64,000 nt of DNA, from NCBI GenBank assembly GCA_039090855.1, contig CM077011.1, forward strand, positions 24,581,001 to 24,645,000, given 5' to 3'. Under the pieces are notes generated by a model. It did no database searches. It was given only the letters and a program-made list of their open reading frames with translations, and was not told where the DNA came from. This stretch comes from Macrothele yani (taxonomy: Eukaryota; Arthropoda; Arachnida; Araneae; Macrothelidae). Positions 30,270 to 41,489 of this stretch are shown here, in pieces (within the stretch, counting starts at the first letter, position 1; each line of letters starts with the position of its first letter). The translations under genes and the position numbers were made by a program.

Positions 30270-31620
30270 TTAGACGGTAGACGGTTTTTGGAAAGGGGCA
30301 GGGCCCGGTTGGTCAGAGCCCCCCATATACAAAATTTTCGTAAAATCTACAGTTTTCAATTCAGAACCACCAAATCTGGTATACTATCTCGTGGTATTCT
30401 ACCTTAGACTGTAGACGGTTTTGGGAAGCGGTTGGAGAGGGGGGAGTTAGGGCCCCCATACAGAATTGCCGTAAAATATAGTTTTCAATCTAGAACTACC
30501 AAATTTGGTATATTATCTCATGGTACTCTAACCTAGACGGTAGACGGTTTTTGGAACGGGTCAGGGGCCCGGTTGGTCAGAGCCACCCACACACAAAATA
30601 TTAGTAAAATCTACAGTTTTCAATGCAGAACCACCAAATCAGGTATCCTATCTCATGGTACTCTAACTTAGACGGTTGTCAGTTTTTGGAACGGGTCAAG
30701 GCCCGGGGAGTCAGAGCCCCCCCCCCCCCCCCCCGTACATACAAAATTTTCGTAAAATCTAGTTTTCATTTCAGAACCATCAAATTTGGTATCATGAAAC
30801 TCTAACTTAGACGATAGACGGTTTTTGGTAGGGGTTGGTGCCCGCGGGTACAGTTTTCATCTTAGAACCACCAAATTTGGTATACTATCTCATGGTACTC
30901 TAACTTAGACGCTAGACGGTTTTTGGAAGGGGTTGGAGCCCGCGGGGTCGCCCCCCCCCCCTCATGAAAATTTCGTAAAAATCTACAGTTTTTATCTTAG
31001 AACCACCAAATTTGGTATACTATCTTATGGTACTCTAACTTAATCGGCAGACCGTTTTTGGAACGGGTCAAGGCCCGGGGGTCAGAGCCTCCCACATAAA
31101 AAATTTTCTTAAAAACTACAGTTTTCAATTCAGAACCACCTAATCTGGTATACTATCTCATGGTACTCTAACTTAGACGCTAGACGGTTTTTGGAAGGGG
31201 TTGGAGCCCCGGGGTCAGACCCCCCCCCCCCCCGAATAAAAACTTTTTCGTAAATACTACAGTTTTCAATTTAGAACCACCAAATCTGGTATACTATCTC
31301 ATGGTACTCAAACTTAGACAGTAGACCGTTTTTGGAAGGAGTTGGAGCTCGGGGGTAAAGGCGCCCCATAAAAATGCCGCGTAAAATCTACAGTTTTCAA
31401 TTTAGAACCACCAAATTTGGCATACTCTCTCATGGTACTCTAACTTAGACGGTAGACGGTTTTTGGAACGGGTCGGGCACGGGGTCAGAGTCCCTCCGCC
31501 CATAAATATTTTTCGCAAAAACTAAAGCTTTCAATTTAGAGCTATCAAATTTGGTATACTATATAATGGTGTTCTAAACTAAACGGTAGACGGTTTTCAG
31601 AACGGGTCGGGGCAAAGGTG
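30270..31620 (+). repeat. Inner ~120-140-bp repeat array, left arm of foldback
   Basis: Around 10 units, each with AGACGGTAGACGGTTTTTGG, a G/C-rich GGGCCCGG...CAGAGCCCCC stretch (poly-C at 30719-30734 and 31220-31233), AAAATTTTCGTAAAATCTAC, and AGTTTTCAATTCAGAACCACC followed by AAATCTGGTATACTATCTCA. Confidence 0.85.
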
Positions 31621-31639
31621 GTGGGGGCGCTCTTACCCC

Positions 31640-32600
31640 CGGGCTCCAACCCCTTCCAAAAGCTGTCTAGCGTCTAAGTTAGAGTACCATGAGATAGTAT
31701 ACCAAATTTGGTAATTCTAAATTCAAAACTGTAGATTTTACGAAAAAGTTTTTATTCGGGGGTCTGACCCCCGGGCTCCAACCCATTCCAAAACCCGTCT
31801 GGCGTCTAAGTTAGAGTACCATGAGATAGTATACCAGATTAGGTGGTTCTGAATTGAAAACTGCAGTTTTTAAGAAAATTTTGTATGTGGGGGCTCTCAC
31901 CCCCGGGCCTTGACCCGTTCCAAAAACGGTCTGCCGTCCAAGTTAGAGTACCATAAGATAGTATACCAAATTTGGTGGTTCTAAGATGAAAACTGTCGAT
32001 TTTACGAAATTTTTTATGAGGGGGCTCCGACGCCGCGGGCTCCAACCCCTTCCAAAAACCGTCTAGCGTCTAAGTTAGAGTTCCATGATACCAAATTTGA
32101 TGGTTCTGAAATGAAAACTAGATTTTACGAAAATTTTGTATGTAGGGGGGAGCTCTGACTCCCCGGGCCTTGACCCGTTCCAAAAACCGACAACCGTCTA
32201 AGTTAGAGTACTATGAGATAGGATACCTGATTTGGTGGTTCTGAATTGAAAACTGTAGATCTTACGAATATTTTGTGTGGGGGGCTCTGACCAACCGGGC
32301 CCCTGACCCGTTCCAAAAACCGTCTAAGTTAGAGTACCATGAGATAATATACCAAATTTGGTAGTTCAAAATTGAAACTATATTTTACGGCAATTCTGTA
32401 GGGGGGCTGTAAACCTCCCCCTCTGCAACCGCTTTCCCAAAACCGTCTACAGTCTAAGTTAGAATACCACGAGATAGTATACCAGATTTGGTGGTTCTGA
32501 ATTGAAAACTGTAGATTTTACGAAAATTTTGTATATGGGGGGCTCTGACCAACCGGGCCCTGCCCCTTTCCAAAAACCGTTTACCGTCTAATATTTTTAG
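31640..32600 (-). repeat. Inner ~120-140-bp repeat array, right arm of foldback
   Basis: About 8 units, the inverted counterpart of the left-arm array in the same order (the unit next to the unique stretch at 32.5 kb is nearly identical to that at 30.3 kb). It has two units fewer than the left arm. Confidence 0.85.
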
Positions 32601-32726
32601 TGCCAAAGAAAAACGTAATATTCCTTTCCTGTCTGCGTGTCCAAACTTTATAAGTTTGATCAGGGAGCAAGACGTTCGAAATCGTATGTTTTCCTGCATT
32701 CGTTTTGTATGTAACCAAAATCTGTA

Positions 32727-32944
32727 AACGCGACGAATTGACGTAGTCGACGAATTGACGTAGTTGACGAATTTGTCCGCGACGAATTGACGCAGTCGAC
32801 GAATTGACGCAGTCGACGAATTGACGCAGTCGACGATTGGCGCAGTCGACGAATTAACGCGCGACGAATTGACGCAGTCGACGAATTGACGCGCGACGAA
32901 TTGACGTAGGCGACGAATTGACGCACGCGACGAATTGACGTAGA
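32727..32944 (-). repeat. Outer short-repeat block, right arm of foldback
   Basis: Inverted copy of the left outer block: CGACGAATTGACG units with CAGT, TAGT, CGCG or TAGG spacers, about 14 units, ending GACGTAGAAC against the target duplication. Confidence 0.85.
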
Positions 32945-33084
32945 ACCGAATACAGGTGAGGCATGGATTTTGCGGAACTTGCTATCTCTCTTCCCTGGAA
33001 ACAGTGATGCTAAATTAGGGACGGACGACTGCTTATAGCCTTGAGTTGCTCGTAGTGATCGCTAAACCTACAATCACCAGAATT

Positions 33085-34165
33085 GGAAAAGCTGTCTTCT
33101 GACTTCATGATCCTGCATAGTGCTGATAAATCTATCTTATGACTTCGTGTTTTTATCTAGTTCTGGAGAACCTATTTTCTGACTTTACGACCCTGCCTAT
33201 CTTCTAATTTTAAGATCCTGCCTGTCGTCTGACTTCATGGTCTTTCCAAGTGGTGGAAAAGTGCTCTTCTTCACGATTTTGCCTAATGTTGGGAAAGCTA
33301 TCTTCTAACTTTATGTTCTTACCTAGTGTTGGAAAAGCGATCTTCTGACTTTACGACATGCCTAGTGTTGGAAAAGCTATCTTCTGACTTCGAGATATTA
33401 CCTAGTGCTGTGAAATTTCTTTTCTAACTTCATGACCTTTCCTAGTGCTGGAAAAAGTTATTTTGTGACTTTATGGTGCCTACTGCTGTAAAAGCTATAT
33501 CTTGACTTCATGATCTTGCCTAGCGTTGAAAAAGCTGTCTTTTAACTTCACGATCGTGCCTAGTGCTGGAAAAGCTATTTTTTTAATTTGTGGTTTGACG
33601 ACCACCTTGAACAACTCCATGAGCTATAAACAGTCACCCGTCTCTAATTCAGGTCCCATGGCTCCAGAGAAGGGAGAGAGCCAGTGCCGTAATACAAACA
33701 GAACATCTATGCCTCACCGGGATTCGAACCCGGGCCCATCTCGGAAGAATGGTCAGCAGCCAGCGCTTAGATCACTGCGCCACCAGAGTGGCATACTGTT
33801 TCTTGACTTCATGATCTTCCCTAGTGCTGTAAGTGCTATCTTCTAACTTCGTGATCTTGCCTAGTGCTGTAAAGGTTATCTTCTAACTTCATGATCTTCC
33901 CTAGTGCTGTAAAGGTTATCTTCTAACTTCGTGATCTTGCCTAGTGATGAAAAAGCTATTTTCTGACTTCATGAGCTTTCCAAGTGCTGTAAATGCTATC
34001 TTCTAACTTCGCGATCTTGCCTTGTGCTGTAAATGCTATCTTCTAACTTCATGATCTTGCCTAGTGCTGTAAATGCTATCTTCTAACTTCATGATCTTCC
34101 CTAGTGATGAAAAAGCTATTTTCTGACTTCATGAGCTTTCCAAGTGCTGTAAATGCTTTCTCTTG
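33085..34165 (+). repeat. 40-bp minisatellite
   Basis: Diverged units of CTTCTAACTTCATGATCTTG plus CCTAGTGCTGTAAAAGCTAT. The units are most uniform at 33800-34160, and the array is interrupted by a SINE at 33585-33795. Higher-order repetition is visible: GATGAAAAAGCTATTTTCTG occurs at about 33945 and 34106. Confidence 0.85.
33585..33795 (-). repeat. SINE (family A), full-length minus copy in the 40-bp minisatellite
   Basis: T-run, GACGACCACCTTGAACAACT, the middle domain CTCCAGAGAAGGGAGAGAGCC, box B GGATTCGAACCC and the head end ATCACTGCGCCACCAGAGTGG are all present in order. Minisatellite units resume on both sides. Confidence 0.85.
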
Positions 34166-34169
34166 AATT

Positions 34170-35840
34170 TGGTTTTTATGTATAATGACGTTTGCTGCTT
34201 TGATTTGAAAAATTGGGCTACAAACTGGGCAAAACATTTCTTGAATCGTAAACAGGTATCACAAACAAATGCATTATTTTATTTTCTTATTACTCAGCTG
34301 TTCTAGACCCCTGTTATCATGTTTACCCTCTTCAAGTCCCAGTGTGGAATGCTTTGATTCTTAAATTTAGTAACATCGTGTGGGTAGCAGGATTATGGTA
34401 ACGAAAAATGTTTTTAAATGCAGAACTTCCTGACCTCAAAAATCCATTTTCATGACCGACAAACAAATAGTTATTATGAAGAAAAGTACCTGCAAAATGT
34501 TTTTTAAATCTGTGGCAAACATTGATTCCTTTATAAGAATTCAATGCCGGGGCATTTTCTGCGTAGAAGCCGTATTTCCTCGAGTCAAGGCATGGTTTGG
34601 CCTAAGTTCCCAGAACTATTCACCCTTAGTTTCTTCTGTAATATCAATAATGACAGCAGTTATTATGTTAATGACATATATTTGAAGAAGGAATTTTATT
34701 CAATGCTGAACAGGCAGTAACAGAGAAAGTAGCGAACAAATGTTTTTCAAATTACTCAGCTTTCATAACTCGTAGTGAATAAAAATATATCCTAATTTTG
34801 TAGTACCGTTAAAGAATTAATTAAAGGAGACGTTGCTCGCGTTAGTGAGGAAGCTTTTGGCAGTGCGCTTCAACCCCAATTTACTCCTGTACAAGTTAAG
34901 ATACGTTATCTTTACCTTTATATGTGGTGTTTATGGTTACGTAGATCATCAAGCCCACCCAAATTCTTGTTTACTTCCTGTTAGTAAAAGATAGGAAGAG
35001 CTTTTGTCCATGTCGTCATGAAGTCTTTCTCTGTTACAACCAACTAGATGAAAGAATTTCGATTAAAGATGAAAGGGAGTCGGTGACTGCGAACTCAAAC
35101 GAATACGGTTAGTTGTCCCGTGTTATTTTTCTTCTTTGGAATCAGTGGGAGATTTGTTTATCTATAATGCACGTGACAGGGTGAAATATCAGCTTCATAG
35201 CTCCAAATGAAACGAGCTTAACGCTCCGAGGTTATTCAGAACCCATCCCATCTCCCGCAAAACTCAAGAAATAATAAAATACCTTTGACGGTTTAGGAGA
35301 CACACATATAATCCGAAATACCGAGGCGTTGCTTTTAGAGTCATAGATACTGCGTTCCTGTTATCCCGAGCAACATGTTTAAAATTTTTAAAGGTGCAGT
35401 GAAAAGAGAAACTGAGCCTCTCTCTCTGTTGATGAAATCATTCGAAAATAAAATACGTGCCAAGAATCGGGGACATCAAACGCCGTGGGTGTAGCACTTT
35501 TTCCGTTATTAAGAAAGTTTGACAGGAATTTCCCCTCGCTGTCCTACACGTTTTAATACTGAATGAGACACAAATACATTTTGTGTGCGAGAAATGTTCT
35601 CCTGAAAGCGACAGTTGTGTCTTTGTTGCGCGATAATGTCGAATCTCTTCTCCCCTTTTCAGCTTACGTAATAGTTTCATTATTTTGCTGTAAATCTGAA
35701 AGCTGCAGAGAGAGAGAAAAATGTACCAGGAAGCATGTGAGTGTGAAAAATCCATGATTTAAAATATACGACATTCCAAAATGAACATACCTAAGGAAGC
35801 TCAGATAATTTTACTGCTAATTAAAATAACGAATGCTAGA
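34170..35840. other. No recognisable gene
   Basis: 1.7 kb of apparently unique AT-rich sequence. ORFs up to 105 codons (35438-35755, minus) show no recognisable motif and overlap ORFs on the other strand. No repeat or element end was recognised. Confidence 0.4.
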
Positions 35841-35989
35841 CAAAACCCGTCGGAATCGACTGCTAGTTTTTTTTGTTTTCGTATATTTTTTGAAAAGAAT
35901 AAACTCATACGGAACAACAATTGTAAACTTTATTTGATAAACAAATTCATTCCACCACTTTAGTAAAGACAAAAGTCCAGGTTCTTGAT

Positions 35990-36213
35990 TTTTTTTTTTT
36001 TTTTTTGACTGAATATTTAACGACTACCGTGAGCAACTCAATGGGCTATAAGCAGTCGCCCATCCCTAATTTAGGACCACTGACTCCATGGAAAGGAGAG
36101 AGACAGTACCGTAAGACGAACACAACATCCATGCTTCCCCGGGATTCGAACCCGGACCCTTCAAGAACGAATCATCATAAGCCAGAGCTTAGACCACTGC
36201 ACCACCGAAGCGG
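35990..36213 (-). repeat. SINE (family A), full-length with 13-bp target duplication
   Basis: CCAGGTTCTTGAT (35977-35989) before the T-run and CCAGGTTCCCGAT (36214-36226) after the tRNA-like head form a 13-bp target duplication with two changes. This defines the family as ~215 bp plus an A-tail. Box B is GGATTCGAACCC at 36141-36152. Confidence 0.9.
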
Positions 36214-36539
36214 CCAGGTTCCCGATGAGCATCAAGACTGCACCCTTTTTCTGTAGTAAAATGTGAGGCGGAAGTTCTCTCATCTCGATCGCGTGCGAAA
36301 ATTCAACTGGATAGCGCACGCTTTCACTCTCATCTTCAATCACAACCGTTGTTTGTAAATGCTGTTGTAATGAGATTCGCGTTGCGAATAATCTTCACCG
36401 GTCGGAATCGACGGTTAGTATTATTTATTTATTTATTTATTTTTTAGAAAGGATAAACTCATATGAAACAACAAATGTAAACTTTATTTGATTGACAAAT
36501 TCATTCAACCACTTCAGTAAAGACAATAGCCCAGGTTCG

Positions 36540-36617
36540 TGATTTTTTTTTTTTTTTTTTGACGAGGGTTTAACGACCACCGTGAGCAACTCAATGGGAT
36601 ATAAGCAGTCGCCCGTA
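36540..36617 (-). repeat. SINE (family A) 3' fragment in the second duplication unit
   Basis: T-run, then TTTAACGACCACCGTGAGCA and AGCAGTCGCCCG, where homology stops abruptly. Confidence 0.85.
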
Positions 36618-37055
36618 ATATTTTCACTAACAATGATCAACGGAATGTTTATTTATATCTTTACATAATGGGAAACATCTTACCTACGTGAATAAACTGG
36701 ATAGAATGAATATTAAACTGTATATATACATCACACAGTCCAACGGCAGAACGCAAGCAGGTCTTCGAAAGCGTTCGCTGTTCCGATGAGAACTTTGATA
36801 CGAATCCCTGCTCGCATTGCTTTGAGCAACGGTTCATTCAGAAAAAAATACTTCGGACTTTAGACTATCTGAGTCAACAGCGCGTGAGTCAACCGCAGGA
36901 GATCAAATGTCAACCGCATGCTTCTCCCATAGACTTTACATGGGAACTTTGCTGACCCACAACCCCTAAACCGTTTTCCCAATCCCGTTTTTCTCTTCGA
37001 CTGGCACATCTACATGGTAAGACCTTTATTTTGGTAAACACGCGAACATTAGATA
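36618..37055. other. No recognisable gene
   Basis: Short unique-looking sequence without ORF or RNA-gene signal. Confidence 0.4.
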
Positions 37056-37187
37056 TACAGGATGTCCATAAATGAAGTATTCAACTTCAGTATGCTATTG
37101 AAAGAAAACGACAATGAATAACATTTAATAAATAACAGCTTACTTTTAATGTCAAAACGGATGGTAACTGTGAAAGTTTTTCTTTTA

Positions 37188-38720
37188 ATGTCAGTAGGTC
37201 TCCACGTGTGCTCCGTCGGTTGCTCGCAGGATGTCTAAACGACTGTCCACTTCCACACACGTTCTCCGCAGAATGTCAGTAGACCTCCACGTGTGCTCCG
37301 TTGGTTGCTCGCAGGATGTCTAAACGATAGTCCACTTCCGCATACGTACTCTGCAAAATGTCAGTAGATCTCCACGGGTGTTCCGTTGGTTGCTCGCAGG
37401 ATGTCTAAACGATTGTCCACTTCCACCCACGTACTCTGCAGAATGTCAGTAGATCTCCACGGGTGTTCCATCGGTTGCTCGCAGGATGTCTAAACAATTG
37501 TCCACTTCCACACACGTTCTCCGCAGAATGTCAGTAGACCTCCACGTGTGCTCCGTTGGTTGCTCGCAGGATGTCTAAACGATTGTCCCCTTCCACACAC
37601 GTACTCTGCAGAATGTCAGTAGGTCTCCACGTGTGTTCCGCTGGTCTCTCGCAGGTTGTCTAAACGATTGTCCACTTCCAAACACGTACTCTGTAGAATG
37701 TCAGTAGATATCAACGTGTGCTCCGTTGGTTGCTCGCAGGATGTCTAAACGATTGTCCACTTACACACACGTACTCTGCAGAATGTCAGTAGATACCCAC
37801 GTGTGCTCCGTTGGTTGCTCGCAGGATGTCTAAACGATTGTCCACTTACACATACGTACTCTGCAGAATGTCAGTAGATATCCACGTGTGCTCCGTTGGT
37901 TGCTCGCAGGATGTCTAAACGATTGTCCACTTACACACACGTACTCTGCAGAATGTCAGTAGATATCCACGTGTGCTGCGTTGGTTGCTCGCAGGATGTC
38001 TAAACGATTGTCCACTTACACACACGTACTCTGCAGAATGTCAGTAGATATCCACGTGTGCTCCGTTGGTTGCTCGCAGGATGTCTAAGCGATCGTCCAC
38101 TTACACACACGTACTCTGCAGAATGTCAGTAGATATCCACGTGTGCTGCCTTGGTTGCTCGCAGGATGTCTAAACGATTGTCCACTTTCAAACACGTACT
38201 CTGTAGAATGTCAATAGATATCCACGTGTGCTCCGTTGGTTGCTCGCAGGATGTCTAAACGATTGTCCACTTCCACACACGTATTCTGCAGAATGTCAGT
38301 AGATCTCCACGTGTGTTCCGCTGGTCGCTCGCAGGTTGTCTAAACGATTGTCCACTTCCAAACACGTACTCTGTAGAATGTCAGTAGATATCCACGTGTG
38401 CTCCGTTGGTTGTTCGCAGGATGTCTAAACGATAGTCCACTTCCACACACGTACTCTGCAGAATGTCAGTAGATATCCACGTGTGCTCCGTTGGTTGTTC
38501 GCAGGATGTCTAAACGATTGTCCACTTCCACACACGTACTCTGCAGAATGTCAGTTGATCTCCACGTGGGTTGGTTGCTCGCAGGATGTCTAAACGATAG
38601 TCCAGTTCCACATACGTACTCTGCAGAATGTCAGTAGATCTCCACCTGTGCTCCGTTGGTTACTCGCAGGATGTCTAAACGATAGTCCAGTTCGACACAC
38701 GTACGATGCAGAATGTCAGG
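37188..38720 (-). repeat. 85-bp satellite derived from the transposase C-terminus
   Basis: About 18 units. Read on the minus strand one unit encodes STCVEVDNRLDILRATNGAH followed by VEIY and a stop, which is the end of this transposase family; the single-copy end at ~38700-38800 leads into the first unit. The period is not a multiple of 3 and every unit contains the stop, so the array is not coding. Variants cluster (ATCTCCACG, ATATCCACG; GTTGGTTGCTC). Confidence 0.9.
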
Positions 38721-38729
38721 CGTAACAAG

Positions 38730-39350
38730 AGGGAAGGCTGAAGTAATGCGTTCGTTGATCTCAGTTATAGATATAATTTTTTTCTTGTACACCATGTCCT
38801 ATATAAATCCCCAATTTTAAAACTCGCATGGGGTACTATCAGGAGAACGGGGTGGCTATGCTGTCGGACTCCCGCGTCCTATCCAACACCTTAGAAAATG
38901 GTAATCGAAAGATCTGCGTGCATTCAAATACCGGTGCGAAGGCGCTCCATCTTGCTGGTAAATGATGTTTTGAATATCCCGTAGTTGTGGAATTGCGAAT
39001 TGTGCTAACATGTCCAAGTACGTCATGCCAGTAACGGGTGGTTCAGCAAAGGTAATAACGTTTCGTCGGAAATGGAAGGTCTCCCAGTGCTTTTGCCTTT
39101 CAAGACACTTCCTGTTGCTTCGAATACATTTACCCATTGTTCGATGCTACTTTGTGTCGGCGTCTGCTTCTTGTACTCCGTTCTGAACGTTACGCTGAAC
39201 TGCTGTTAGGGTTTTTGACTCCGCAATCCAAAACACACACGTTGCTTTCTCCACTGGGAAAACCATGTCTGTTGTATTCCCTGTTTGACGAGATTTTTCA
39301 TTACACGAGACACCTGCGTCATCTATAATCTGACTTAACAAACTTGCCAC
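38730..39350 (-). pseudogene. Mariner-type transposase, C-terminal half
   Basis: The 93-codon ORF (38856-39137) reads EPPVTGMTYLDMLAQFAIPQ, then QQDGAPSHRYLNARRSF (second catalytic Asp present) and WIGRGSPTA. Beyond a stop come PPRSPDS (third block) and EINERITSAFPLV. Upstream, at about 39137-39350, only traces remain. The intact protein would be about 340 residues; the DNA-binding domain is not recognisable here. Confidence 0.8.
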
Positions 39351-39431
39351 GTCTCTTGACGTTTAAAGTAAGTTTTTCTATCGTATTTTTAAATAGCACA
39401 CTGAAGTTTTTTTCTTCATTTATACACCCTG

Positions 39432-39717
39432 TACTAATCTACGCTGGTTAATCAAGAAGCCCTTTCCGATTACCATTGAGAAGGATAAGGGATACGTATA
39501 TCACCGTCCTTCAACGTCTGTACTCTCTAAAGGGCGTTGTTCGGCGCAGGAGTTTGAATAAAAAGTAATTAAACACTTTCAAGAGGAAATGAAACATGGT
39601 CCCGTTCGAAAGTAAGCGTGATGATTATGTTCCTGTGACCTCGGAAAACTCCGACAGCTGAGATCAGTCGCCAACTGCAAAACGTCTGTGACACTCAAGC
39701 TACGAGCGTTCGGAGTA
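39432..39717. other. No recognisable gene
   Basis: Short spacer between two transposons; nothing recognised. Confidence 0.4.
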
Positions 39718-40917
39718 CACTGAAGAGCAGTTGAATTAGAGATACCTGTCTAGTAACCTTTCTCCCTGATGACGGCGGCGATTCGTGTCGGCATGGACTC
39801 GACAAGACACCGGAAGCGTTGGAAAGCCATACCGATCCACGATCCCTGAACAAGCTCCCACAGTTCACGAAGATTTGTTGGAGGGGGTCAGAGCCTCGAA
39901 CATCTCCCTCGATGGCATCCCAGATGTGCTAGATAAGATTGACGTCAGGTGTCCTAGCTGGCCAAGGAAGCGAGGTCACGTCGGTGGAGTGTTCATCCAA
40001 CCATTTGGATACAATTCGGGAGCTGCATTGCCCTGTTGCAGGATGAGGTCCCCAGTGGGATGTTGAAGACGCACAAACGGGAGCAAATGGTCGTCCAGGA
40101 TATCCCGGTAACGTTGACCTGTGAGGGACGATGTCACACGTACCAGGGGTCCCATTTCAGTCAACGTAAACAGTCCCCAGACGAGAATGCCACCCCCACC
40201 AGCTTGAAGAGTACCCTGCTGGCAAGAAGGATCCATCGGTTCATGTGGTTTGCGCCGTACTCGTATCCTGCCATCCGCATGTACAAACGTGAATCTCGAC
40301 TCATCAGTCCAGGCAACATACATTTTCCACATGTCTAGGGTCCACTGGCGATGTTCCCGCGCCCATGCTAATCTTTGAACCCTGTGATGTGCGGTCAGCA
40401 GCGGTACCCTCGTGGTACGATGACTTCTGTACCCCATAGCGAGGAAATGGTTCCGGATGGTGTGGCTGCTTACACGTTTATGTGCACCAGCGTTAAATTG
40501 CCGAGTGATTTCTTGCACTGTGGCCCGTCTATCTGCTGTTACAATGTGAGCTAGCGAACGATGACCCCGCTTATCCACACTCTGTTGTCCATGGCAGTTG
40601 ACCCTTGCAGGGATGGTTTTACCGCATTCGATGTACTCACGGTGTACCCGTGACACAGTGGCTAGTGAAAATCCCAGTGCCTGCACGACTTCCGAGATGG
40701 AGTGACCCATTCGTCGGGCCCCGACAATTTGCCCACTATCAAATGCGCTTAGATTCTTCGTGTTACCCATACTGCGTTCGACTCTTACTGATTCCCGTCG
40801 CATCACTCCTTATGTTGTCGGATCGATGCATACGTGATGCCGTTTTCGTTTACAGGGCCGCCCACAGCGCCACATTTGCATAACGCCAGCTGTCTCTGAT
40901 CCAATTGCTCTTCAGTG
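39718..40917 (-). mobile_element. Tc1-like transposon, 1,200 bp
   Basis: Ends CACTGAAGAGCAGTTGAATTAGAGA (39718) and its inverted partner TCTGATCCAATTGCTCTTCAGTG (ending 40917), each with TA outside. One transposase in minus orientation fills the element. Among the transposases in the window this one has the longest open frame. Confidence 0.9.
39760..40770 (-). pseudogene. Tc1-like transposase, open for 276 codons then frameshifted
   Basis: ATG 40770 (MGNTKNLSAFDSGQIVGARR) is the likely start; the ORF also extends 12 codons upstream. Helix-turn-helix regions cover residues 1-110. Next is the first catalytic block AWTDESRFTF (D present), then GGGGILVWGLF. The second block reads ILQQGNAAPE where the family has QQDNAPCH, so the catalytic Asp is now Gly. 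After ~40010 the frame shifts, and RTPDV(N)LIEHIWDAIEG gives the third block with Glu present. The sequence has only a few lesions but is inactive. Confidence 0.85.
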
Positions 40918-40919
40918 TA

Positions 40920-41350
40920 TATTATAATACTATTCGGAATTTACACACGGGTTTAATGTGTTGACAGATGGGAAACACATTGGCAGGCACTACAGACCAA
41001 CAACAGGCAGGAACAGGGACCAAAAAATATTTTACTTGTCCACCAGTCAGCAGGAAATGTCCCTAGCCTGAGAATTTGGCATTTCCCCCCACAGTAACAA
41101 CCCTACCCTCCCCATAGACTTCACGAATTTCCCAATCCTCCCCATGACATTTCTACCTTCCAATTTTAATGTTTCACGCGCGCGCTCTTTGTTTTAAATT
41201 CTAGGACTCGCCCCCACCGTTTCACACTGCCTCCACCCCAACCTACACAGCTCAGGACGCTGGGCAAATCGCTAGCTCTCCTGGCACAGCTGCTAGTATT
41301 AGCAGAACAGTGCTTCCGCTTTTATTTGTTGCCTTAACCACTTCACCGGG
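40920..41350. other. No recognisable gene
   Basis: C-rich low-complexity stretches (CCACCCCAACC) and no long ORF. Confidence 0.4.
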
Positions 41351-41352
41351 TG

Positions 41353-41487
41353 GAACGAATTAACTCGGGGTCAGCAAAATGGGCTCAAATGAGCTCCAAC
41401 GAATATATTCGCTTTCTAAAAAGAGAATGCGCAAGTGAACCTGCGCATCAGGAAACGCTGCTTTCCCCTTAGCTTTGTTGTTCAAAG
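41353..41487 (+). repeat. Dispersed repeat B, copy 1
   Basis: Matches 52973-53119: GAACGAATTAACTCGGGGTC / AAACGAGTTAACTCGGTTAG, AATGAGC.C.AA.G.ATATAT, TCGCT, GAACCTGCGCATCA and CTTTCCCCTTAGCTTTGT. Nature unknown. Confidence 0.7.
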
Positions 41488-41489
41488 AC

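Larger units (their letters stand above)
29932..32946. mobile_element. Foldback-type element, 3.0 kb, giant inverted repeat
   Basis: The whole element is two inverted arms with almost no unpaired centre (axis near 31,600). Each arm has an outer block of short repeats (CGTCAATTCGTCG plus 2-6 bases), a ~130-bp unique stretch (TTACAGATTTTGGTTACATA to TTTGGCACTAAAAA), and an inner array of ~120-140-bp repeats. It is flanked by a direct repeat CGAATACAGG (29922-29931 and 32947-32956), so it inserted with a 9-10-bp target duplication. Drosophila FB elements have this architecture and 9-bp duplications. No transposase is encoded. Confidence 0.85.
29858..33070 (+). repeat. SINE (family A) split by the foldback element
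   Basis: The head (GCCTCCGGTGGCGGATTGG to box B GGTTCGAATACAGG) lies at 29858-29931. The rest (GGTGAGGCATGGAT, CTCTTCCCTGGAAACAG, GACGGACGACTGCTTATAGC, GATCGCTAAACC) lies at 32955-33070. The foldback element occupies the gap. Confidence 0.85.
35846..36617 (+). repeat. ~553-bp tandem segmental duplication carrying a SINE
   Basis: Unit 1 starts at 35846 (CCCGTCGGAATCGACTG) and unit 2 at 36398 (CCGGTCGGAATCGACGG). Both run through AATAAACTCATA / GATAAACTCATA, AAACTTTATTTGATtGACAA and AGTAAAGACAA, into the SINE T-run. Unit 2 ends inside the SINE at 36617. Confidence 0.8.
37058..39431 (-). mobile_element. Mariner-type transposon largely converted into an 85-bp satellite
   Basis: Inverted ends: CAGGATGTCCATAAATGAAG...AACTTCAGTATGCTATT from 37058, mirrored by AATAGCACACTGAAGTT...CTTCATTTATACACCCTG ending at 39431, each with TA outside. 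The transposase lies on the minus strand; its N-terminal half is degraded, and most of the left half is the 85-bp array. Confidence 0.8.

Noticed and set aside
30719..30734. Poly-C run as a G-quadruplex site
   Set aside because: It is a homopolymer variant of the foldback G/C-rich stretch and could be a sequencing length error; nothing else supports a function.
35438..35755. 105-codon minus-strand ORF
   Set aside because: No recognisable domain; an overlapping ORF exists on the other strand; AT-rich context gives such lengths by chance.
37188..38720. CRISPR-like array (regular 85-bp spacing)
   Set aside because: There are no unique spacers; the whole unit is conserved and encodes a transposase C-terminus. 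The context is eukaryotic.
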